This document shows positions 7,559 to 13,457 of a stretch of 13,868 nt of DNA, piece after piece. The DNA is from an uncultured Bacteroidota bacterium (lineage in GTDB: Bacteria > Bacteroidota > Bacteroidia > Chitinophagales > Chitinophagaceae): positions 1 to 13,868 of the forward strand of contig CAINOM010000301.1 of assembly GCA_903851455.1 (NCBI GenBank), read 5' to 3'. Each line of letters begins with the position of its first letter. Positions within the stretch are counted from its first letter, which is position 1. A program made the translations under genes and the position numbers. The notes beneath the pieces were generated by a model that made no database searches, was not told the origin of the DNA, and worked only from the letters and a program-made list of their open reading frames with translations.

Positions 7559-8692
7559 TTAAACTACGGTGAGATATAAATAGGCGTATGTAAACCGCGC
7601 ACTCTCCGGCACCATTACCAGCAGGTGGTCGCCTTTCTTCAACCGGCCACTCTGGAATAGTTCTTCCATCATCAGGAATGGTGAAGCGCTGCCCACATTC
7701 CCTACCCGCGGAAGATTGTAAAACCAGTTCTCGGCAGGAACTTCCATGCCTATCTGCTTCATATACTCCATCATGTCCTTTTTGAAGTATTCGCTGGACA
7801 TGTGCGGCAGGTAATAATCTACATCGGCAGACGTAATTCCCCGCTTTGTCATCAGGGTCTTCAGAAACTCGCCGCCCTTTACAATAATATTCTCACTGAG
7901 CAACCTTGTGTCCTGCTTCAGCGCGAATACACTATCTGTGCCCCACGTCACTGTGTCCAGGTCGCTCCAGCCGGTGAGTGATCCGTCTTCGTTTTTTATT
8001 GCACCCGAATACATGCATGGGCCTAGTTCATTGGCAAAAGAAGATATCTCCAGCCATTCTATTTTCAGCGACAGGCCACTTTCATTTGGTTTATCCTGCA
8101 CCAGCACCGCTCCCGCGCCGTCGCTGAGCATCCACCGTAAAAAATCCTTTTCAAATGCGATGTACGGATTCGTATCAATATCTGCCCAGTTCTCCGCTTC
8201 CGCTTTGTATTTCGAGGCCTCCAGCCAGGTAGATACTCTCTCAGATCCACTCGCCACAGCCACATTTGCCACGCCGCTGGCTATTGCCATATAGGCATAC
8301 TTCAGGGCCTGCATACTGCTGCAGCAGGAGCCCGATACCGAACTGATCTCAATGTTGCCAATACCCAATTCGTGGTGCACCATAGACGCGTGAGATGGGA
8401 TCAACTGGTCTGGTGTAGCGGTCGCCGCCGCAAGCAATTCCAGGTCGCTGATATCCAATTGAGTATCGAACAAGCCCTTGATGGCCAGCGCTGCCAGCTC
8501 TGCATTTGAATGCGTCCTCTTCCCGTTCTTTAAAGCGTAATATCTTGTCTTGATACCATTATTCCGTAAAACAAGTGCACGCGCACGCGATGGTTTTCCA
8601 TTTACTTTTCCTAGTATCCCCTCCATCTCCTCATTAGACACCGGTTCGTTTGGCAGATACTTTGAAAGTCTTGTAATATAAACTTGCCTCAA
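7559..8692 (-). CDS. darB: FabH-like ketosynthase/cyclase DarB (dialkylresorcinol biosynthesis)
   Basis: A 377-residue KAS III-fold thiolase-superfamily enzyme. In known systems DarB joins two beta-ketoacyl/enoyl thioesters and cyclises them to a 2,5-dialkylcyclohexane-1,3-dione, the resorcinol precursor of flexirubin-type pigments. The visible catalytic triad is the nucleophile Cys123 (SGSCCSSMQAL; Cys124 is adjacent), His297 (YYLPHMSS) and Asn332 (VGNVGSASPF). The family N-terminus (VYITRLSKYLPNEPVSNEEME) and NGKPSRAR...VLRNNGIKTRYYA (31-53) are typical of DarB rather than FabH. The start is TTG at 8692: an in-frame TAA lies directly upstream (8693-8695) and the first internal Met (residue 23) would remove the conserved first strand. 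DarA follows after 13 bp. None of the aryl-polyene genes usually found in flexirubin clusters is in the window. Family assignment is strong; the acyl substrates are not visible. Confidence 0.9.
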   Translation of the reverse strand: MRQVYITRLSKYLPNEPVSNEEMEGILGKVNGKPSRARALVLRNNGIKTRYYALKNGKRTHSNAELAALAIKGLFDTQLDISDLELLAAATATPDQLIPSHASMVHHELGIGNIEISSVSGSCCSSMQALKYAYMAIASGVANVAVASGSERVSTWLEASKYKAEAENWADIDTNPYIAFEKDFLRWMLSDGAGAVLVQDKPNESGLSLKIEWLEISSFANELGPCMYSGAIKNEDGSLTGWSDLDTVTWGTDSVFALKQDTRLLSENIIVKGGEFLKTLMTKRGITSADVDYYLPHMSSEYFKKDMMEYMKQIGMEVPAENWFYNLPRVGNVGSASPFLMMEELFQSGRLKKGDHLLVMVPESARFTYAYLYLTVV

Positions 8693-8713
8693 TTAGCTAT
8701 TATTTGTGTGCTG

Positions 8714-8746
8714 TAAAAATAAGGTTTTCTGCATTAGTGGTGCAAT
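8714..8746 (-). promoter_or_regulatory. Possible darB promoter
   Basis: On the minus strand an ATTG (8743-8746) is followed after 21 nt by TATTTTTA (8714-8721), one base off the Bacteroidota -7 consensus TAnnTTTG. The -7 element lies 21 nt upstream of the TTG start. The match is imperfect and AT-rich sequence makes chance matches likely, so this is tentative. Confidence 0.3.
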
Positions 8747-8883
8747 CCAATTTTCGTATCAAAAAACACGCTGCCAAAGCGCGAAATATCAAACAAAAAC
8801 CACGAAGTCGAACATCTCGTATACTTAGAAAATCTTAACATAAGTGGTCTCTTTCGCGGCGTCCGGTCATAACTGATATGCCC

Positions 8884-8891
8884 TATCTTTG
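8884..8891 (+). promoter_or_regulatory. -7 promoter element TATCTTTG, leaderless start
   Basis: TATCTTTG matches the Bacteroidota -7 consensus TAnnTTTG exactly. Its last base is 4 nt before the ATG at 8896, so transcription should begin at or within a base or two of that ATG, giving a leaderless mRNA. This rules out the in-frame ATG at 8878, which would lie upstream of the transcription start. No clear TTTG is seen at -33, which is a weakness. Confidence 0.6.
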
Positions 8892-8895
8892 CATT

Positions 8896-9405
8896 ATGCT
8901 TACAAAAGAGTTAAAAAGCCTGCTGCCCACTGATTTTGCAGACACAGCAAGAGTGTGGATATACCAGAGCAGCAGGGCATTTATAGAAAAAGAAGAAAGA
9001 GAAGTAAATGAGCAACTTTACCACTTTGCCTCGCAATGGCAGGCCCACGGAGCTCCAGTAAAGGGTTGGGCGAAGCTGCTGTTCCGACAGTTTGTGGTGG
9101 TAATAGCCGATGAAACAGACGTAGAAGTATCGGGCTGTAGCACAGACAGCTCGGTTCGGGTCATTAAAAGCCTCGAACGTCAATATGACGTTAACTTCTT
9201 CGACCGCATGATGATCACCTTCCTGCTCAAGGACAAGGCAGAAATGCTGCCTTTTACGCAGGTACAATACGCTATTGACAAAGGCTACATCAGCAAAGAC
9301 ACCTTATTGTTCAATAATATTGCTACTACAAAAAAAGAACTGGAAGAAAAATGGCTGGTGCCGCTTGGCGAGAGCTGGCTGGCCAGCCGTGTGAGTTTAT
9401 CATAA
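8896..9405 (+). CDS. Conserved Bacteroidota protein of unknown function (often mislabelled 'ABC transporter ATPase')
   Basis: A 169-residue soluble protein with no signal peptide or membrane segment. I recognise it as a small family conserved across Bacteroidota by RVWIYQSSR (19-27), W-x2-HG (48-52), RQFVVVIAD (64-72), SGCSTDSSVRVIKSLE (79-94), the FNN of LLFNN (137-141) and W-x2-P-x3-ESW (153-161). Members are frequently annotated as ABC transporter ATPases, yet there is no Walker A (GxxxxGKS/T), no LSGGQ signature and no Walker B, and the protein is too short for an ABC domain, so that name is not supported. The Cys80/Asp83 patch is the most conserved-looking spot. The ATG at 8896 was chosen over 8878 because a perfect -7 element lies between them. 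It is divergent from darB and has its own terminator, so it is probably monocistronic. Function unknown. Confidence 0.85.
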   Translation: MLTKELKSLLPTDFADTARVWIYQSSRAFIEKEEREVNEQLYHFASQWQAHGAPVKGWAKLLFRQFVVVIADETDVEVSGCSTDSSVRVIKSLERQYDVNFFDRMMITFLLKDKAEMLPFTQVQYAIDKGYISKDTLLFNNIATTKKELEEKWLVPLGESWLASRVSLS

Positions 9406-9418
9406 AGAAATACAGCAT

Positions 9419-9454
9419 AAAAATACCCGGCGTCGTGAGAGGCCGGGTATTTTT
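9419..9454. terminator. Bidirectional rho-independent terminator
   Basis: A perfect 13-bp stem, AAAAATACCCGGC (9419-9431) pairing with GCCGGGTATTTTT (9442-9454), encloses a 10-nt loop. The GC core is flanked by A5 on one side and T6 on the other, so it can terminate transcription from both convergent genes: the small plus-strand gene ending at 9405 and the minus-strand receptor ending at 9480. Confidence 0.92.
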
Positions 9455-9479
9455 TATTCAGATCAGGGATGATCGGTGA

Positions 9480-11957
9480 TTATTTGCTTTTAAAATTAAG
9501 CGGCACCAATACTTTGAAGCATATGTTCCTGCCCATATTGTGCACACCCACCTGGTTAACACCGTTCACCGTATTCGTATAATACTTGAAACGGCTCATG
9601 TAGTCGATATACGACACGTCACCCAGGTTATTTACTGCCATATATACACTGCACACTTTGCGGCCGTGGTCAGTAATATCGGTACCCAGTCCTGCATTTA
9701 TGAGCGTATAAGATGGTGTTACAGGTACGGCATCAGGTACACCCTGGTAGGAGTTGGCAGCCTGGTACACATTATCCTGCTCAAAACTGTAGAACAGACC
9801 GATGCGCACATAGGAGTTTTTCAGCGCCCTGCTCAGGTTCTTGGCCGTAAAGGTGAATTCTGTCTTCAGGCTTGCAGGTGACGTGAACGGAATGTATTTT
9901 TCTGTTGAAGGCACATTGTCCAGCTGCACATTAGCTATGCTGAAACCGGTATACCAATCAAACCATTTTGCGCCAGACGGATGAAGGTCTACCATAGCTT
10001 CGCCACCTGTTATTGTGGCATTGGTCTGCGAATAAAGGAAAACAGGTGCATTCTCAAATCCTGGCGTGCTGTTGTTGATGGAATCAGAACCCGCAGGCTG
10101 CGAAGGATCGGTGCTGTATAGCTTTTTGGCGTAAATAAAATTGTTGACGCTGTTTACAAAAACACTGGCTTCAGCGGTAACATCTTTCGATTTGAAACCG
10201 GGAGTAAAGTCCAATTCCAGGCTCTGCTCCGGCTTCAGGTTTGGCTGGCCGATCTCATAGATCACAGTACCATCATGGATACCGTTCGATCCTGTTTCTG
10301 CAACGTTTGGCGCCCTGAAACCACGCGCGATATTAGCCTTGAGATAGAAATTGTTGGTTACCTGCAGCGCTGCACCCAGGCTGGCAGAGATACCGTTGAA
10401 ATTAGATGAATATGCGGTGAACCTGTGTATAGCAGCCGGATCAGATGAAGAAAGCTGGTTGCCATTTGAATCAATGTAATCATCATGCCCCTTGAAGAGG
10501 CGCGAGTCATAGCGTACACCTGCGCTCAGGTCCAGGTTACCGAATTTCCTATTCACAATAGCAAATGCACCGAGATCAAACAGGCTGTACTCTGGTATCA
10601 GCAGCAACGTACCCTTGTTGGTAGAGTTCTGGTACATGCCGTTCACACCTGCAGAGAAATTAAAGCCATTCATATCCCCGGAAACGTAGCGGAGATCATA
10701 GTTGTACGTATTCAGCAGGTACCAGATATTCGATGTATTGGGTATGGTGATATCGTTATTTTCCTGGCGACTGTTCGTCTGCATGCCAAAGCGGGCGATG
10801 ATATTGCCCCCGCCTACTGCGATGCTGTTATCCCATACCAGCTTTTCGTGCTTTACCAATTGATTGATCACAAACGGAGTGTAAGAGCGAAGCTCCTGGT
10901 TTGTAGCCTGCAATTCGATCGGGTTGTTGTCCGGATCAACCGCTTGTTTCAGGAACGAGCCTGTTGAGTCTTTCACACCTTCTACGATACCGGTCCTCAA
11001 CTCAAAATAGCTGAAGTGCAATTGCGAAAAACCCCATTTACGATGTATCCCGATAGTTTCGTCTGTGTTGAAATTGTTGAACTGAGAGTTGAATACATAT
11101 CCATCCGCCGGATTCTGATAAGAATGTGCCAGCGTATTATCCACACGCGCGCTGAAGTTTATCCCGTCTACAGTTCCAGCTATGTGCCCGGCGGTATTTA
11201 TCAGGCCGTTATTGGTCTGGTAGGCCGTGAGGATATCTCCCTTTATTTCTCCTTCTGGCAATGGCTTCTCCGGCAGGAAGTTGATCACTCCAGACAAGGC
11301 ATCTGAGCCATACACCAGGGATGCCGGGCCTTTCAGAATTTCGATCCTGTCTACTGAATTAGCGTCTACTTCTATGCCGAACTCATCACCCCACTGCTGG
11401 CCTTCCTGGCGCACACCATCATTGATCACTACTACCCTGTTGTAACCAAGGCCGCGAATTACCGGCTTTGAAATACTCTGACCGTCAGATATCCCAGATA
11501 CGCCCGGCACCTGCGATATAGCATCTATGATATTAGTAGAAGCACGTTGAGTCAGGTAATCATTAGAAATTTCAGTAACCGGTTGCGGCGTATTCTTAAG
11601 CGGCGTCGCTTTCGCATTGCCGGTCACTACTACTTCATCTTCTTCGGTATAGGATACTTCCAGCACGAAGCTCAGGGTCGCATTGCCGCTTACCTGCACG
11701 CTCTGTGCCTTTGATGAAAAACCGAGTGACTTTGCCTCGACGAGGTAGGTGCCTTTAGGCACATTATTAAATACATAATGACCCTCAGAATCTGTAGCTG
11801 CAGACAGCTTAAGGTCTGTGATCTGTACAAGCGCTCCTTGTACGGGCGAGTTGGTGGCCTTGCTGGACACCATACCGCTCAGGCTGTTTTGTGCAAATGT
11901 TTTGATAGATAAAAAGCAAAGAAATACTATTGATAAACGAATATACTTCGTGTTCAT
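9480..11957 (-). CDS. TonB-dependent receptor with ZnuD/CirA-like plug
   Basis: An 825-residue outer-membrane receptor. The signal peptide spans 1-22 (KTFA|Q), a CarboxypepD_reg domain about 25-101 (SLSGMVSSKATNSPVQGALV), a TonB-box-like EDEVVVTG 106-113, and the plug about 118-230. The plug carries IIDAISQVPGVSG, PVIRGLGYNRVVVINDGVR (165-183) and the diagnostic VDRIEILKGPASLVYGSDALSGVIN (202-226). The remainder is a 22-stranded-type barrel with GFRAPNVAETGSNG and the late NLKPEQSLELDF motif, ending in FKVLVPLNFKSK. The RGLG-NRV-DG plug is of the type seen in metal, haem and siderophore receptors such as ZnuD and CirA, but the loops are not His-rich, so the ligand is unassigned. It follows a small anchored protein by 111 bp on the same strand, probably one operon, and ends at the bidirectional terminator at 9419-9454. 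ATG 11957 is fixed by the signal peptide, although the frame is open further upstream without a start codon. Confidence 0.92.
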   Translation of the reverse strand: MNTKYIRLSIVFLCFLSIKTFAQNSLSGMVSSKATNSPVQGALVQITDLKLSAATDSEGHYVFNNVPKGTYLVEAKSLGFSSKAQSVQVSGNATLSFVLEVSYTEEDEVVVTGNAKATPLKNTPQPVTEISNDYLTQRASTNIIDAISQVPGVSGISDGQSISKPVIRGLGYNRVVVINDGVRQEGQQWGDEFGIEVDANSVDRIEILKGPASLVYGSDALSGVINFLPEKPLPEGEIKGDILTAYQTNNGLINTAGHIAGTVDGINFSARVDNTLAHSYQNPADGYVFNSQFNNFNTDETIGIHRKWGFSQLHFSYFELRTGIVEGVKDSTGSFLKQAVDPDNNPIELQATNQELRSYTPFVINQLVKHEKLVWDNSIAVGGGNIIARFGMQTNSRQENNDITIPNTSNIWYLLNTYNYDLRYVSGDMNGFNFSAGVNGMYQNSTNKGTLLLIPEYSLFDLGAFAIVNRKFGNLDLSAGVRYDSRLFKGHDDYIDSNGNQLSSSDPAAIHRFTAYSSNFNGISASLGAALQVTNNFYLKANIARGFRAPNVAETGSNGIHDGTVIYEIGQPNLKPEQSLELDFTPGFKSKDVTAEASVFVNSVNNFIYAKKLYSTDPSQPAGSDSINNSTPGFENAPVFLYSQTNATITGGEAMVDLHPSGAKWFDWYTGFSIANVQLDNVPSTEKYIPFTSPASLKTEFTFTAKNLSRALKNSYVRIGLFYSFEQDNVYQAANSYQGVPDAVPVTPSYTLINAGLGTDITDHGRKVCSVYMAVNNLGDVSYIDYMSRFKYYTNTVNGVNQVGVHNMGRNICFKVLVPLNFKSK

Positions 11958-11992
11958 AAAGTGTGTGTTTTGTGATAAAATGAAGAATGCAC

Positions 11993-12011
11993 CATCCGCC
12001 CGCGGCGGGTG
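11993..12011. repeat. GC-rich hairpin in the leader of the TonB receptor gene
   Basis: CATCCGCC (11993-12000) and GGCGGGTG (12004-12011) can form an 8-bp stem with a 3-nt loop, with a T-G pair on the plus strand and a C-A mismatch in the minus-strand mRNA. It stands out as GC-rich in an otherwise AT-rich 111-bp gap between the small anchored-protein gene and the receptor. It could attenuate or process the mRNA between the two genes. No terminator U-tract follows on the minus strand. Confidence 0.35.
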
Positions 12012-12068
12012 ATATATGTAGCCTTCACCGGTACAGGGATGTATCAGTGACTATTTCAGAAAAAAAGA

Positions 12069-12593
12069 TCAGGCTATCCTGGGCGGTGGCTTTATCACAG
12101 CGCTACACACCTGCAACGACTCTGGCAAATATCTCAGTTCATGATGCTTCACCTCGCTGGCACCTACCCACACAATAGGCCGGTGACCAACAAGTATCTT
12201 TCCATCATTGGGAGTATGAATTTTGTGCTTTGCAATGTGGCTGCCTGCGGGCAGGTATTTGTCAGTGCCTTCAATGCTTTCCGCCATGTTTTTCACCAGC
12301 ACTTCCTCATCTGTATCATGATATACGGTTACATATGCAACATCACCTGAAACCGAGTAACTGCTTACGTCATACAGCCTGCCGCCATACCATACTTCAC
12401 GGTTGTGTTTTTGCGCCTTAAAGTCTTTTAGCGGGATCTCTATTACAGCCAGCTTGTCCTTTTCCCTGACAAACTCGTTTGCAGCTATCTTATCTCCCGC
12501 CTGCATAGCATCAAAGACAAAATACGACATAGCGCCGACGCAAAGTATCAGCATCAGCATTGCAGCAATAGATCGATGTAACGAGCTTCTCAA
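12069..12593 (-). CDS. Uncharacterised membrane-anchored or secreted protein upstream of TonB receptor
   Basis: A 174-residue protein with one N-terminal hydrophobic segment (about 9-27, IAAMLMLILCVGAMSYFVF) that is either a signal anchor or a signal peptide, putting the rest in the periplasm. The core EVWYGGRLYDVSSYSVSGDV (66-85) followed by YHDTDEE (91-97) is a recurring motif, G-x-(L/M)-Y-D-V then acidic, that I recall from small hypothetical proteins beside metal or TonB genes in Bacteroidota. The C-terminal half has many His residues (HIAKHKIHTPND at 119-130, GHRP, KHHELRY) and the tail ends in KPPPRIA, like other PP-tailed small proteins of this phylum. No catalytic motif is seen. The start is TTG at 12593; an internal ATG at residue 12 (12560) would shorten the hydrophobic segment, and no earlier start exists downstream of the promoter at 12613. 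It is the first gene of a likely operon with the receptor. Function unknown. Confidence 0.72.
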   Translation of the reverse strand: MRSSLHRSIAAMLMLILCVGAMSYFVFDAMQAGDKIAANEFVREKDKLAVIEIPLKDFKAQKHNREVWYGGRLYDVSSYSVSGDVAYVTVYHDTDEEVLVKNMAESIEGTDKYLPAGSHIAKHKIHTPNDGKILVGHRPIVWVGASEVKHHELRYLPESLQVCSAVIKPPPRIA

Positions 12594-12612
12594 ACAGAGG
12601 TAATTGACCGGC

Positions 12613-12642
12613 TAAAGGTACATAATCAACTGAATTACGCAA
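12613..12642 (-). promoter_or_regulatory. Bacteroidota-type promoter of the anchored protein/receptor operon
   Basis: On the minus strand TTG (12640-12642), within AATTGCG, is followed after exactly 19 nt by TACCTTTA (12613-12620), one base from TAnnTTTG. Spacing and both elements fit the -33/-7 consensus of the primary sigma factor of Bacteroidota. Transcription would begin near 12608, leaving a short leader of about 15 nt before the TTG start at 12593. Confidence 0.55.
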
Positions 12643-12745
12643 TTCCTTTTTGCCGTCCGGGGCCCCTTGCTAAAATCACTGTTCAGTATTTTTTAACATT
12701 TCACTTTTTGCATATTCTGTTGTCCAAACACAAAACATACACTTT

Positions 12746-13372
12746 ATGAAAAAACTCATCACCTCGGTCATCCTGCTGATCTGTATTCTTCCCACCTCGA
12801 ACGCAAATACGCATTACCGGTACAAAAAATATCGCCGGCACGAGCCTGAATCCGGAGGATTTGCCGGAACTAAGGCTACCCTCAACAAATATGCCATTCC
12901 TGTTGGAACGGAATTCCTCTATGCGCACAGCATTTTCCACAATTGCTTTCTTGGTTGCAATTTCGGAGTAGATGGTGGCACCTCCCTAAACACCTATAAC
13001 GCGCCCCGTTTCGGCAATGACAACTACGGCATTATATCCGCAACTCTTGGTCTCAACCTCGACTATCGCCTGGTGCACACCAACAAATTCAGTCTCTTTA
13101 TGGGGTGCCTGGCCGGTTACCAGCTCATCGGGCTGGACGATGAATACAGAACTTCCGGTACCCTACACTCCTTGGTCTCAGAGGTTAATGGCGTTTATTC
13201 CATCCGGCCCGGCATCGGAATGAGTATAACCGATCGCATGTCTTTTGGCTTCGGGTACAACTTTTTGCTCGAAGATGACCTCGATTTCGGAACTCTTAAA
13301 GACTTCGAAGGCCCGCAGATCATGCTCAGCATCAGAGATAGCCACAAACACCACCATCACTATTATTATTGA
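12746..13372 (+). CDS. Small outer-membrane beta-barrel protein with His/Tyr-rich C-terminal tail
   Basis: A 208-residue protein with a signal peptide (1-20, TSNA|N), a short basic mature N-terminus (YRYKKYRRHEPE) and about eight amphipathic beta-strand candidates (for example 55-64, 66-75, 97-109, 114-125, 150-160, 164-174, 188-196). These include the Gly/aromatic pairs seen in OmpA/OmpW-like small barrels (IGMSITDRMSFGFGYNF). Unlike typical barrels it does not end on a final aromatic strand. After QIMLSIRD it carries the tail SHKHHHHYYY (199-208), which could bind metal ions at the cell surface or in the periplasm. It also has three Cys residues (67, 71, 121). No family was recognised. It is divergent from the anchored protein/TonB receptor operon and followed by a bidirectional terminator. 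Start ATG 12746 gives the full signal peptide. Confidence 0.78.
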   Translation: MKKLITSVILLICILPTSNANTHYRYKKYRRHEPESGGFAGTKATLNKYAIPVGTEFLYAHSIFHNCFLGCNFGVDGGTSLNTYNAPRFGNDNYGIISATLGLNLDYRLVHTNKFSLFMGCLAGYQLIGLDDEYRTSGTLHSLVSEVNGVYSIRPGIGMSITDRMSFGFGYNFLLEDDLDFGTLKDFEGPQIMLSIRDSHKHHHHYYY

Positions 13373-13408
13373 GCTCTAAAGCGCAAATATATTGACAGCA
13401 TAAAAAAC

Positions 13409-13439
13409 AACAAAGCCCCGGGATATCCGGGGCTTTGTT
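13409..13439. terminator. Bidirectional rho-independent terminator
   Basis: A perfect 13-bp stem pairs AACAAAGCCCCGG (13409-13421) with CCGGGGCTTTGTT (13427-13439) around the loop GATAT. On the minus strand it is followed by a T-rich run (rc of 13402-13407), and on the plus strand by TAAATTAATTA. It lies between the convergent barrel-protein gene (stop 13372) and the response-regulator gene (stop 13458). Confidence 0.92.
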
Positions 13440-13457
13440 AAATTAATTACTCTTCGC

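Noticed and set aside
8878..8895. Upstream ATG adding MPYLCI to the small conserved protein
   Set aside because: An exact TATCTTTG promoter element overlaps these codons, so the transcript should start at about 8896.
10485..10967. 160-codon plus-strand frame opposite the TonB receptor
   Set aside because: Shadow of the receptor barrel region; no domain or signal.
12659..12666. GGGGCCCC palindrome upstream of the anchored-protein promoter
   Set aside because: Only 8 bp and without a second copy; a protein-binding role cannot be supported.
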